Source: JBBRHQ01 sp963815645 (GTDB lineage Bacteria; Actinomycetota; Thermoleophilia; Solirubrobacterales; 70-9). Taken from it: 64,000 nucleotides of DNA. The position numbers and the translations under genes were made by a program. A model generated the notes under the pieces. The model was not told the origin of the DNA. It made no database searches and was given only the letters and a program-made list of their open reading frames with translations. This document shows positions 35,751-44,481 of the stretch, piece by piece. The stretch is from the NCBI GenBank assembly GCA_963815645.1, contig CAWFHL010000001.1:1-64000 (forward strand), given 5' to 3'. Position 1 is the first letter of the stretch; the number at the start of each line of letters is the position of its first letter.

Positions 35751-38396
35751 CTATTTGACTGCCAGCCAGTCCCTGCCCACCCCGACATCTACCTCGAGGG
35801 GCGGGTCGAGGGGCTGCGCGGCGCACATTTCGCGGCTCACGGTCTCGGTGGCCGCCTCCATCTCCCCCGGCGGCCCCTCGAACAGGAGCTCGTCGTGAAT
35901 CTGGAGGACGAGCCGCGTCTTGGCTCCGGACTCGCGCAGGGCCAGGTGGCAGCGGACCATCGCGACCTTGATGATGTCCGCGGCGGTCCCCTGGATCACC
36001 GTGTTCACCGCCAGACGCTCGCCCAACCGGCGGGTATTGGGGTTCGGGGAGCGCAGCTCGGGGATCAGCCGGCGACGGCCCATCAGGGTGGTGACGTAGC
36101 CGTGGGCCTGGGCCCGCTCGACCGTCTCCTCGCGGAACGCCGCCACCGCCGGAAAGCGCTCCAGGTACCGGGCCACGAACTCCTCACCCTCGCCGCGCGG
36201 GATGTTGAGCCGGTCGGCGAGCCCGAAGCCTGTGAGCCCGTAGACGATGCCGAAGTTGACCATTTTCGCCTTCGAGCGCTGCCCTATGTCGACATCGTCT
36301 CGGGGGATGTTGAACACCTCGGCCGCGGTCGCCGCATGAACGTCGTCGCCGGCCCGGAAAATCGCCTTCAGCACCTCCTCCTCAGCGACGTGGGCGAGGA
36401 CCCGCAGCTCGACCTGGCTGTAGTCGGCCGAAAGCAGCCGTGACCCGCGCTCGGCGACGAAGCAGCCGCGAACCGGGCGCCCGATCTCGGTCCGGATCGG
36501 GATGTTCTGCAGATTCGGATTGGTGCTGGAGAGCCGTCCGGTGGTGGTCGCGGCCTGGTTGAAGGTGGTGTGGACGCGGCCGCTGTCGGGGTCGACCAGA
36601 TCGGGCAACGTGTCCAGGTAGGTGCTCTTCAGCTTGGTCAGCTCCCGCCAAGTCTCGATCTTCTCGACGATCGGGTGCTCCTTGCGGATCTGGGCGAGGA
36701 CCCGGGCGTCGGTCGAGAACCCGGTCTTGCCACGGCGCTTCCGGGTCAGGCCGAGCTCCTCGAAGAGAACCATGCCGACCTGCTGCGGCGAGCCGATCGT
36801 GAACGGATGCCCGGCAAGATCGTGGATCTCGGACTCGAGCTGCTCGATCTGCTCTTCGATCCCCGAGCCGATCTCGGCAAGACGCTCGACGTCGAGCTTC
36901 AGACCCTCCCGCTCCATCGCCGCCAACACGTGCACCAGCGGCAGCTCGACCTCCCGCAGGAGCTGCTCCAACCCCCACTCCTCGAGCCTGCCCCGCTGCC
37001 ACCCGGCCAGCTCGACCACGATCCGGGCCTCCTCAGCGGGGTCCAGCCCCTGATCGGCATCCTCGCCGAGCTCGAGCTGGCCTTCTCCCGCGTCGTCCTT
37101 CTTGCCCGGGTCAGCCCCCCTGACGCCGATGCCCGCATCCGCGGCCAGCTCGAGCAGCTCGTAGCTGCGCCGCTGAGGCTCAAGCAGGTAGGCGCCGAGC
37201 ATCGTGTCGTGGTCGATGACGATCTGGGTCCCCTCGCGGGACGCTGCTGCCAGCAGTCCGTGGCGGCCCCCGCCAAGCGATTTCGCGTCGTGGGTCACCA
37301 GGGGGCAGCCGTCGAAGGCGTTCGCGAGCACGTCGAGGCTCGCCTCGCCGATGATCACCCGCTCCGGATCAGCCGCGGCCCAGTGACCGGCGGAGATCGA
37401 GATCCCGACGGGGGAGTCGGGCGAGGCGATCTCCTGTGGCGAGCCCTCGACGGGCTCGACCTCGATCTCGCGCTCGACCCGGCGCCCAGGGACCGGCTCA
37501 TGGTCGGGCAGTCCCTCCTCGAGCCGCTCGAGAATCGCCCGCAGCTCGAACTCGCGAGCAAATTCGCGCAGCGAGCTCCGGTCCGGATCGGCCGCCATCA
37601 CCGCGCCCAGATCGACCGCGGTCTCGACCTCGAACTTCATCGTCGCCAGCTGCTTCGAGATGCGGGCGTCGTCTGCATGCTCGACCAGGTTCTGCTTGCG
37701 TTTCGCGCCGGAGACCTGATCGGCGTTATCCAGGACTTCCTCGAGCGAACCGAACTGCTGCAGCAGCTGCGCGGCGGTCTTGTCGCCGATGCCCGGCACT
37801 CCCGGGATGTTGTCCGAGGTGTCTCCCTTCAGCCCGATCAGATCGGGGACGAGTTCGGGGGCGACGCCGTAGCGCTCGATCACCGCCTCGCGGTCGTAGA
37901 CCTTGGTGTCGGTGACCCCGCGGGAGGTGGTCATCACGCGCACCCCGTCGGAGACCAGCTGATAGGCGTCGCGATCGCCGGAGACGACCATCACCGGGAT
38001 CCCCAGCTCGACCGCCTTCCTGGTCAGCGAGGCGATCACGTCGTCAGCCTCGAAGCCCTCTGCCTTGACGTTGGCGTAGCCGAAGGCCTCGACCGCTTCG
38101 AGCAGGTGGGGCCACTGCTCGCGAAGCAGGTCGGGCCGGGAGGAGCGCTGGGCCTTGTAATCGGCGTAAGTGACGTCCCGCCCGGACATCCCGGCGTCCC
38201 AGGCGACGACCAGCCCCCCTGGATGGTGGTCGGTGAGGATTTTCACCAGCATCGAGGCGAGCCCGAAGATCGCATTCGTCGGCCGGCCGTCGGAGGTGGC
38301 GATCGAGTCCGGCAGGGCGAAGAAGGCCCTGTAGGCGAGGCTGTTTCCGTCGAGCAGGAAAAGCTCCCTGCGGTCCTTGTCGCCGTTGGAGCCCAC
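35751..38396 (-). CDS. polA: DNA polymerase I
   Basis: 881 residues, intact. N-terminal 5' nuclease (LFLLDGNSLAYRAFFALP, VVSGDRDAYQLVSDGV, GLKGDTSDNIPGVPGIGDKT), a central degenerate 3'-5' exonuclease domain and a C-terminal polymerase (FNQAATTTGRLSSTNPNLQN, DYSQVELRVLAHV, QIHDELLFE). In the central domain the expected DxE of motif I is replaced (VGISISAGHW), so proofreading is probably absent, as in many actinobacterial and Thermus-type PolA proteins. ATG at 38396. Confidence 0.96.
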   Translation of the reverse strand: MGSNGDKDRRELFLLDGNSLAYRAFFALPDSIATSDGRPTNAIFGLASMLVKILTDHHPGGLVVAWDAGMSGRDVTYADYKAQRSSRPDLLREQWPHLLEAVEAFGYANVKAEGFEADDVIASLTRKAVELGIPVMVVSGDRDAYQLVSDGVRVMTTSRGVTDTKVYDREAVIERYGVAPELVPDLIGLKGDTSDNIPGVPGIGDKTAAQLLQQFGSLEEVLDNADQVSGAKRKQNLVEHADDARISKQLATMKFEVETAVDLGAVMAADPDRSSLREFAREFELRAILERLEEGLPDHEPVPGRRVEREIEVEPVEGSPQEIASPDSPVGISISAGHWAAADPERVIIGEASLDVLANAFDGCPLVTHDAKSLGGGRHGLLAAASREGTQIVIDHDTMLGAYLLEPQRRSYELLELAADAGIGVRGADPGKKDDAGEGQLELGEDADQGLDPAEEARIVVELAGWQRGRLEEWGLEQLLREVELPLVHVLAAMEREGLKLDVERLAEIGSGIEEQIEQLESEIHDLAGHPFTIGSPQQVGMVLFEELGLTRKRRGKTGFSTDARVLAQIRKEHPIVEKIETWRELTKLKSTYLDTLPDLVDPDSGRVHTTFNQAATTTGRLSSTNPNLQNIPIRTEIGRPVRGCFVAERGSRLLSADYSQVELRVLAHVAEEEVLKAIFRAGDDVHAATAAEVFNIPRDDVDIGQRSKAKMVNFGIVYGLTGFGLADRLNIPRGEGEEFVARYLERFPAVAAFREETVERAQAHGYVTTLMGRRRLIPELRSPNPNTRRLGERLAVNTVIQGTAADIIKVAMVRCHLALRESGAKTRLVLQIHDELLFEGPPGEMEAATETVSREMCAAQPLDPPLEVDVGVGRDWLAVK

Positions 38397-38409
38397 GCGC
38401 TGACTCTAG

Positions 38410-39075
38410 TCAGTGGCCAGCGGAAGGAGCTTCAGACGCCGGTAGGCCGTGGCGTCGGCAGAGGTTGAGGAACGATCGCTCCAGCTCGCTGGGCGTGCGG
38501 TCGGTTTCGACTGCCTCATCGAGGCGATAGCCGAGCACCTCCGCCTGCCTGATGGCATCCCGGAGCTTCGCCGGGGCCAGGGCGCAGCACAGGTCGGCGA
38601 TGGTGCGGGCGGGGGCGGTGATCGAGATGCCCCGATGCCGGGTGAGGTCGCCTCTGGTCAGCCTTCTCGGGCGATGAATCCGGATCCCCGGTCGCCGTGA
38701 CCGGCCCCCACGGTGATCTGGACCGGCCCCCCACCGGAGGCAGCAGCCCCCGTGCGCGGCTGCGTTGGTGTGGCTGAGCGCCGCGCCACGGCCGCACGCG
38801 AGGACGGCTGCCAGCCACCTGCCCTCGCGACCGACGCCGCCGTGGCCCACCGCATAGACCCCGCGATGAAGGCGATGGAGCCGGCCGGCGCGGGTCCGCC
38901 GAGCGACTCCCTGAGCATCGAGGCCGGCGGCAGTCAGCTGCCGAAAGGTCACGACTCCGAAATGCCGTGCCGCGACGGCGGCGATCAGCACATCCGGGGC
39001 GACTTCCTCTCGCGTTGCGGCGCTAAGCCGCCCAGGGACCGGTTCGCCCTCCCGGCGGGCGGCTCGCGCCCGCAT
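38410..39075 (-). CDS. AbiEi-type / DUF559-family protein, C-terminally truncated
   Basis: About 220 residues after repair of two frame breaks (near 38740 and 38665). VAARHFGVVTFRQLTAAGL is the winged-helix AbiEi antitoxin-like N-terminus; ALSHTNAAA, VQITVGAGHGDRGSGFIARE and ITAPARTIADLCCAL are the middle part seen in the large actinobacterial family that normally ends in a DUF559 nuclease-like domain. Here the protein stops right after FLNLCRRHGLP, where that domain would begin, 14 bp from polA. The start is unclear: ATG 39075 or an internal GTG. Role unknown. Confidence 0.6.
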   Translation of the reverse strand: MRARAARREGEPVPGRLSAATREEVAPDVLIAAVAARHFGVVTFRQLTAAGLDAQGVARRTRAGRLHRLHRGVYAVGHGGVGREGRWLAAVLACGRGAALSHTNAAAHGGCCLRWGAGPDHRGGRSRRPGIRIHRPRRLTRGDLTRHRGISITAPARTIADLCCALAPAKLRDAIRQAEVLGYRLDEAVETDRTPSELERSFLNLCRRHGLPASEAPSAGH

Positions 39076-39088
39076 AGAATCCGCCGCC

Positions 39089-40543
39089 ATGGCTGTCAGC
39101 GCGCAATACAGCGTCACCATCCGGGTCGAGCTCGACGCGAGGCAGGAGCCGCTGGGCAAGCTGACGGCGGCGATCGCCGAGGCCGGCGGGCAGCTGCAGG
39201 GAGTTGATCTGGTCCCCGGGGCCGGCGGCGAGGGCAAGCGGGTGCGGGAATTCACGATCGACGCTCGGGACCAACAGCACTGGGAGCAGATCCTGCGCTC
39301 GATCGGCTCGACCAGGGGGGCGACCGTCCTCGATTACACCGACCGCACGATGCAGATGCATCGCGGCGGGAAGATCGAGCAGCGCAACAAGTACCCGCTG
39401 AAGACCCGCGACGACCTCTCGATGGCCTACACCCCGGGTGTGGCGCGGGTCTGCCAGGAGATCCACGCCGATCGCTCCAAGGCGTTCCAGTACACGATCA
39501 AGAAGAACACGGTCGCGATCGTCTCCGATGGCAGCGCGGTGCTGGGGCTGGGAAACATCGGGCCGGAGGCCGCGATGCCGGTGATGGAGGGAAAGGCGAT
39601 GCTCTTCAAGGAGTTCGCCGAGGTCGACGCCTTCCCGATCTGCGTCTCCAGCCAGGACGCCGACGAGATCGTCCGCGTGGTCGAACTGATCTCCCCGACC
39701 TTCGGCGGAGTCAACCTCGAGGACATCTCGGCGCCACGCTGCTTCGAGATCGAGGAACGGCTGAAGGAGTCCCTCGACATCCCGGTCTTCCACGACGACC
39801 AGCACGGCACCGCGGTGGTGACCATGGCTGCGCTGTTCAACTCGCTGAAGATCGTCGGCAAGCCGATCGACAGCCTGCGGGTGCTGATGGTCGGGCTCGG
39901 CGCCGCCGGGGTCGCGGTGACCAAGATGATGCTCGCCTCCGGCGTCACCCACATCGTCGGCTGCGACCGCCAGGGGGCGCTCTCGACCACCCGCCCCGAT
40001 TATGAGTCGGGCGAGATGTCCGGCATCAAACGCTGGTACGCGGAGAACTCGAACCCGGACCACCTGCTCGGAGAGCCGGGCGAGGTGATCGAGGGAATGG
40101 ACCTCTTCGTCGGCCTCTCGGGGCCGGGGATCATCACCCCGGACTCGCTGGGGAGAATGGCCGGGGATGCGATCGTCTTCGCGATGGCCAACCCGAACCC
40201 GGAGGTGATGCCGGAGGACGCGGCACCCTACGTGCGGATCATGGCCACCGGTCGCTCCGACTACCCCAACCAGATCAACAACGTCCTCTGCTTCCCGGGG
40301 ATCTTTCGCGGAGCGCTTGATGCGGGCGCTCCGCGGATCACCGAGGAGATGAAGCTGGCGGCGGCAAAGGGAATCGCCGAGACCGTGACCGAGGACGACC
40401 TCTCCGAGGACTACATCATTCCCTCGGTGTTCAACCGTGACGTCGCGCCCGCCGTCGCCGCCGCAGTGGTCGAAGAGGCAAAGAGCGCCGGGATCGCCCG
40501 GTTCAGCGAGCAGACGGGAACCTTCCAGACGGTGCCGGCGTGA
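39089..40543 (+). CDS. NAD(P)-dependent malic enzyme with N-terminal ACT-like domain
   Basis: 484 residues, intact. Converts malate to pyruvate and CO2. Residues 1-85 form an ACT-like regulatory domain (YSVTIRVELDARQEPLGKL). The catalytic part shows KYPLKTRDDLSMAYTPGVA, TIKKNTVAIVSDGSAVLGLG, FHDDQHGTAVV (metal ligands) and VMVGLGAAGVAVTKMM (dinucleotide loop), ending PSVFNRDVAPAVAAAV. Its TGA overlaps the next GTG. NAD versus NADP preference cannot be read reliably. Confidence 0.93.
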   Translation: MAVSAQYSVTIRVELDARQEPLGKLTAAIAEAGGQLQGVDLVPGAGGEGKRVREFTIDARDQQHWEQILRSIGSTRGATVLDYTDRTMQMHRGGKIEQRNKYPLKTRDDLSMAYTPGVARVCQEIHADRSKAFQYTIKKNTVAIVSDGSAVLGLGNIGPEAAMPVMEGKAMLFKEFAEVDAFPICVSSQDADEIVRVVELISPTFGGVNLEDISAPRCFEIEERLKESLDIPVFHDDQHGTAVVTMAALFNSLKIVGKPIDSLRVLMVGLGAAGVAVTKMMLASGVTHIVGCDRQGALSTTRPDYESGEMSGIKRWYAENSNPDHLLGEPGEVIEGMDLFVGLSGPGIITPDSLGRMAGDAIVFAMANPNPEVMPEDAAPYVRIMATGRSDYPNQINNVLCFPGIFRGALDAGAPRITEEMKLAAAKGIAETVTEDDLSEDYIIPSVFNRDVAPAVAAAVVEEAKSAGIARFSEQTGTFQTVPA

Positions 40544-41448
40544 GGGTACTCGTCACCGGGGCGAGCGGCGCCCTCGGCTCGGCCGTCTGCGACGCGCTGC
40601 TGGCCCGCGGCGACGAGGTGATCGGGCTGACCCGCGACCCCGAGCGCGTCCGCAAGACCAACCCCACGGTGAGCTGGTTCGGCTGGCAACCCCGGATGGA
40701 GCGCCCGCCCGCCGAAGCCTTCGACCAGGTCGAGGGGGTGATCAACCTTGTCGGCGAGCCGATCGACCAGCGTTGGACCGAGGAAGCCAAGACGGCGATC
40801 ATGGAGAGTCGTCGCACCGGTACCCGCAACCTGGTGCAGGCGATCACCGCCCTCGAGCGAAGGCCCCGTGTCCTGGTCAGCCAGTCGGCGATCGGCTACT
40901 ACGGCGATCGGGGCGAGAGCCTGGTCGATGAATCAACGGCGCCCGGGAACGACTTCGGCGCCGAGGTCGTCAAGGAGTGGGAGCGGGCGGCGGACGAGGT
41001 AAGCGGCACGGGCGTCCGCCTGGTGATAGTCCGAACCGGCCTCGTCCTCGACCCCTCGCATGGCCTGTTGAAGCAGCTGCTGACGCCGTTCCGGCTCGGT
41101 CTCGGCGGTCCTGTGGCCGGCGGCAACCAGTACATGTCGTGGATCCACCTCGACGACGAGACGGGCATCCTGCTCTGGGCCCTGGACGGCGAGGGCGTCA
41201 GCGGCGTGATCAATGCCACCGCTCCCAACCCGGTCAGCAATCGCGACCTGTCGAAGACGCTGGGCCGGGTCCTGAGGCGCCCGGCGGCGATCCCGGTGCC
41301 CGGATTCGTGCTCAACCTCATCTACGGCGGAGAGTTCGCCGAGACGATCCGGGGCGGGCAGCGAGTGATCCCGCGCCGCACCCTCGACCTCGGCTACTCC
41401 TTCGAGCACCCCGAGCTCGAGCAGGCTCTGCGCGACCTGCTGAGCTGA
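40540..41448 (+). CDS. TIGR01777-family NAD(P)-dependent epimerase (YfcH-like)
   Basis: 302 residues, intact. VLVTGASGALGSAVCDALLA is the SDR-type Rossmann start, EGVINLVGEPIDQRWTEE and SQSAIGYYGDRG are TIGR01777 signatures, MSWIHLDDETGILLWAL follows, and the C-terminus ends with the usual DUF1731-like segment (GGQRVIPRRTLDLGYSFEHP). Substrate is unknown across the family. GTG at 40540 overlaps the malic enzyme stop. Confidence 0.9.
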   Translation: MRVLVTGASGALGSAVCDALLARGDEVIGLTRDPERVRKTNPTVSWFGWQPRMERPPAEAFDQVEGVINLVGEPIDQRWTEEAKTAIMESRRTGTRNLVQAITALERRPRVLVSQSAIGYYGDRGESLVDESTAPGNDFGAEVVKEWERAADEVSGTGVRLVIVRTGLVLDPSHGLLKQLLTPFRLGLGGPVAGGNQYMSWIHLDDETGILLWALDGEGVSGVINATAPNPVSNRDLSKTLGRVLRRPAAIPVPGFVLNLIYGGEFAETIRGGQRVIPRRTLDLGYSFEHPELEQALRDLLS

Positions 41449-41451
41449 GCG

Positions 41452-42390
41452 TCAGGCCGACGGCACGCGAATTTCGCCGGAGAAGGCGATGCGGCAGCCC
41501 TGGAGCGAGTAGGCGGTGACGGTGGCGAGGGTGGTGTCGCCCGAGGGTTTGATCGAGTACTCGCCGATCACGGAGCGACGGTCCCGGGTGGCGAGCACCT
41601 GACCGCCGACCGCGTCGCGGTCGGCGGCGTCGCCGCCCGCCCGCCGGATCGCGCTGAGCAGCAGGGACGTCGCCTCGAAGCCGTAGGCCGAAGCCGGCAA
41701 GGGGCGGCCGAAGCGCCTCCGGTAGGCCCGGACGAAAGCTCGGCCCCGAGGGCCGAGCCGGGAAGGCTCGCGGTAGGGGGAGATCAGATAACCGCCGGGA
41801 TTGCCCACCTGGCAGCCGCGCAGCGGCGTCGGCCCGGCGCTGACCACAACCCGCCGCTCAGGGACTCCTGCCCTCTGCGCCAGGCGGGCGTCGGCTCGAT
41901 CGAGCACGGCGGCGTCCGGTATCACCCTGGCGAAGGTCTGGTGGTCGCTCGGGCGATAGCGCTCCGCGGTCAGGTCGAGCGCGATCGCTCCCGGCGAGAT
42001 CTGCGGAATCTCGGCCTGGTTGGTGATCGGAAGCGAAACCCGGGTGGCGCCGGAATCGAGATCGCCGATGAAACCGATCGCGGTCGAGTCCTGGGCGGCC
42101 CGGCGGGCGTTGGCCGCGCTCGCCACCGGGTCCCAGCGCGCGCCGCCACCGGTGTCGTCGAGGAAGCGCGCCATCAGCCGGAAGCGCCCGATCCTGCCGC
42201 CGGCGCCGGCCAGCGCCAGCCGGGCGCCGTCGGCGGCGGCACGACCCTCAGCGGCGCGTTCCCCGTGTAGGGGCAGGCTGACGTAGACGGTCAACCTCGC
42301 CGGGCCGTGCCCGGCGTCCTCGCCGCAACCGCCGATCAGCGCGAGAAGGGCGGTGCCGAGGACACCGAGGAGGGCGCCCGAGCGGCTCAG
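41452..42390 (-). CDS. Substrate-binding lipoprotein, branched-chain amino-acid type, internally short
   Basis: About 312 residues. The leader LGVLGTALLALIGGC ends in a lipobox. TVYVSLPLHGERAAEG begins a periplasmic Leu/Ile/Val-binding fold; FIGDLDSGATRVSLPITNQA and SPGAIALDL are typical of its first lobe, and SAYGFEATSLLLSAIRRAGG of the second. Between VPERRVVVSAGPTPLRGC and EPSRLGPRGRAF about 100 residues seem to be missing relative to usual length, with the frame kept. No permease or ATPase genes are nearby. A CTG at 42390 overlapping the pfkA stop is the only start seen. Confidence 0.7.
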   Translation of the reverse strand: MSRSGALLGVLGTALLALIGGCGEDAGHGPARLTVYVSLPLHGERAAEGRAAADGARLALAGAGGRIGRFRLMARFLDDTGGGARWDPVASAANARRAAQDSTAIGFIGDLDSGATRVSLPITNQAEIPQISPGAIALDLTAERYRPSDHQTFARVIPDAAVLDRADARLAQRAGVPERRVVVSAGPTPLRGCQVGNPGGYLISPYREPSRLGPRGRAFVRAYRRRFGRPLPASAYGFEATSLLLSAIRRAGGDAADRDAVGGQVLATRDRRSVIGEYSIKPSGDTTLATVTAYSLQGCRIAFSGEIRVPSA

Positions 42391-43412
42391 CCGAAGAACA
42401 CCTCCGCCTCACGGTAGAGCGACTCCGGGACGAGCTTCAGCTCGGCGGTGGCCTCGGATAGGTCGACCAGCTCTATCGCGGTGGCGCGCAGCGCGGTCAT
42501 CTTCGCCCAGGCGCCGTCGTGGGCCGCGTCGATCGCGTGCAGCCCGAAGCGGGTGGCGAGGACGCGGTCGAAGGCCGTCGGAGTGCCGCCTCGCTGCACG
42601 TGGCCAAGGACCGTCGCCCTCGCATCCTCCCCGGTGCGCCGGGCGATCTCCACCTCGAGCCAGTGTGCGATGCCGCCGAGGCGAGCGTGTCCGAAGGCGT
42701 CGGTCGGCGCCTCAGCGGCCTCCGGGATACCGCCGATCGGCTCGGCGCCTTCGGAGACGACGATGATCGGCGCGTACTGACTCTTGAAGCGCTGCTCGAT
42801 GTAGTCGCAGACGCGCCCGATATCGAATTTCTGCTCTGGGATGAGGATCACGTTGGCGCCACCGGCGAGGCCGGCGTGGAAGGCGATCCACCCCGCGTGA
42901 CGGCCCATGACCTCGACGATCAGCACCCGGTGGTGGCTCTCGGCGGTCGTGTGGAGGCGGTCGATCGCCTCCATCGCAATGTTGACTGCCGTGTCGAAGC
43001 CGAAGGTGTAGTCGGTTGCTCCGAGATCGTTGTCGATCGTCTTCGGCACGCCGACGACGTTGAAACCGGCGTCCCCGAGGCTGCTCGCCACGCCTAGCGT
43101 GTCCTCGCCTCCGATCGCGATCAGGCCGTCCACCCCGTCCTCTGAGAGGTTCGCCCGCAGCCGCTCGATCCCGTCCGGCTCGCCGATTGGGTTGGTCCGC
43201 GACGATCCGAGGATCGTCCCGCCCCGAGGAAGGATGCCCCGAACCTCGGGAATCCCCAGGGGGCGGCTCTCCCCCTCGAGGGGGCCCCGCCATCCGTCGC
43301 GGTAGCCGACGAACTCGTGCCCGTACTCGCCGACACCCTTGCGGACAATCGCCCGGATCACGGCGTTCAGCCCCGGGCAATCGCCGCCGCCGGTCAGTAC
43401 GCCGATGCGCAT
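42387..43412 (-). CDS. pfkA: 6-phosphofructokinase, PPi-type active-site signature
   Basis: 341 residues, intact, group III actinobacterial type. GVLTGGGDCPGLNAVIR is the phosphate-binding start, AIGGEDTLGVAS and VPKTIDND surround the donor site, VEVMGRHAGWIA and GHVQRGGTPTAFDRVLATR follow. The residues at E. coli positions 104 and 124 are Asp and Lys (numbering happens to coincide). By established PFK work, Gly at both marks ATP enzymes, Gly-Lys occurs in actinobacterial ATP enzymes, and Asp-Lys marks PPi-dependent ones. I therefore predict PPi as phosphoryl donor. ATG at 43412. Confidence 0.9.
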   Translation of the reverse strand: MRIGVLTGGGDCPGLNAVIRAIVRKGVGEYGHEFVGYRDGWRGPLEGESRPLGIPEVRGILPRGGTILGSSRTNPIGEPDGIERLRANLSEDGVDGLIAIGGEDTLGVASSLGDAGFNVVGVPKTIDNDLGATDYTFGFDTAVNIAMEAIDRLHTTAESHHRVLIVEVMGRHAGWIAFHAGLAGGANVILIPEQKFDIGRVCDYIEQRFKSQYAPIIVVSEGAEPIGGIPEAAEAPTDAFGHARLGGIAHWLEVEIARRTGEDARATVLGHVQRGGTPTAFDRVLATRFGLHAIDAAHDGAWAKMTALRATAIELVDLSEATAELKLVPESLYREAEVFFG

Positions 43413-43502
43413 CCCGAGGCCTCAATCACGTTGCGCTGGAGCGTAACGCCACCTGCGCAGAGCCGTCAGAATCTTCGAGACCCCGACGCGAAGGAGAGTC
43501 AG

Positions 43503-44318
43503 ATGAGCGCAGAGCCCGATTTGGGCGCCGTCAAGCAAGTCCAGCAAAAGGTCTGGTCCGAGGGGGACTTCTCAGTGATCGCTACCGGGGTTGTGCCAAC
43601 CGCCGAGCGCCTCGCAGAGTCGCTCGAGATCTTTCCCGGCGAGAAGGTCCTCGACGTGGCCTGCGGCAGCGGCAACGGCGCGATCGCCGCCGCACGCCGG
43701 GCCTGGGGCAACACGACCGGCGCCGACTTCGTCCCCGCCCTCCTGGAGCGTGGCCGCGAGCGGGCCGCGGCGGAGCGCCTCGAGATCGAGTTCGTCGAAG
43801 GGGACGCGGAGGGGCTGCCCTTCGATGACGGCAGCTTCGAGGTGGTGATGTCGATCTACGGGGCGATGTTTGCTCCGGACCAGGTGCAGGCCGCGTCCGA
43901 ACTGCTGCGGGTCTGCACGCCGGGCGGGCGAATCGGGATGGCCAACTGGGTTCCGGACGGCTTAGTTGGAGAGATGTTCATGACCTCGGCCAAGCACGCC
44001 CCCCCGCCGCCAGGGGTCAATCCTCCGATCCTTTGGGGAACGGAGGAGCGTCTCAGGGAGCTGTTCGGCGAGGCGATCTCAGACCTGCAGGTCACGCGAC
44101 GCTCATTGCGCCAGCACTATTACTCCGTCGATCACTGGTTTGACGTCTTCCGCACCTACTTCGGCCCGATCAAGGTGGCCTTCGAGCGGGTCGGGGCGGA
44201 CGGCGAAGATGCGCTGAAGGCGGACCTGACGGAGCTCCTCGAGCGCCACAACATCGCCGGCGATCGCGCCCTGGTCACCGACGCCGACTACCTCGAGGTG
44301 ATCGCCACTAAGGCTTGA
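43503..44318 (+). CDS. Class I SAM-dependent methyltransferase
   Basis: 271 residues, intact. GEKVLDVACGSGNGAIAAAR is motif I, TGADFVPALLERG motif post-I, VEGDAEGLPFDDGSFEVVMS motifs II/III, and VCTPGGRIGMANWVPDG the following strand. UbiE/YcgJ-like small-molecule methyltransferase; substrate unknown. A strong ribosome site (AAGGAG) precedes ATG 43503. Divergent from pfkA across 90 bp. Confidence 0.87.
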   Translation: MSAEPDLGAVKQVQQKVWSEGDFSVIATGVVPTAERLAESLEIFPGEKVLDVACGSGNGAIAAARRAWGNTTGADFVPALLERGRERAAAERLEIEFVEGDAEGLPFDDGSFEVVMSIYGAMFAPDQVQAASELLRVCTPGGRIGMANWVPDGLVGEMFMTSAKHAPPPPGVNPPILWGTEERLRELFGEAISDLQVTRRSLRQHYYSVDHWFDVFRTYFGPIKVAFERVGADGEDALKADLTELLERHNIAGDRALVTDADYLEVIATKA

Positions 44319-44469
44319 GCTTCTCGAGCAGCGGCTTCGAGACCCGCAGCGCCGCGCCGATGAACAGCACGGTGAGGAAAACGACCCCCGCGACCGGGCC
44401 TCCCTGGCCGATCGTGTAAGAGAGGGTCATCGCGATCAGCGCCAAGAATAGGGTGACAACCAGTCCCAT
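44308..44469 (-). CDS. 53-residue membrane protein behind trpA
   Basis: Reads MGLVVTLFLALIAMTLSY, then GQGGPVAGVVFLTVLFIGAA and a basic end (KPLLEKLKP). Two TM helices joined by a glycine turn. It lies 12 bases downstream of the trpA stop on the same strand and overlaps the methyltransferase 3' end by 11 bp, convergently. Coding style and spacing support a real small gene; no family recognised. Confidence 0.65.
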   Translation of the reverse strand: MGLVVTLFLALIAMTLSYTIGQGGPVAGVVFLTVLFIGAALRVSKPLLEKLKP

Positions 44470-44481
44470 TGCGCGGCAATC

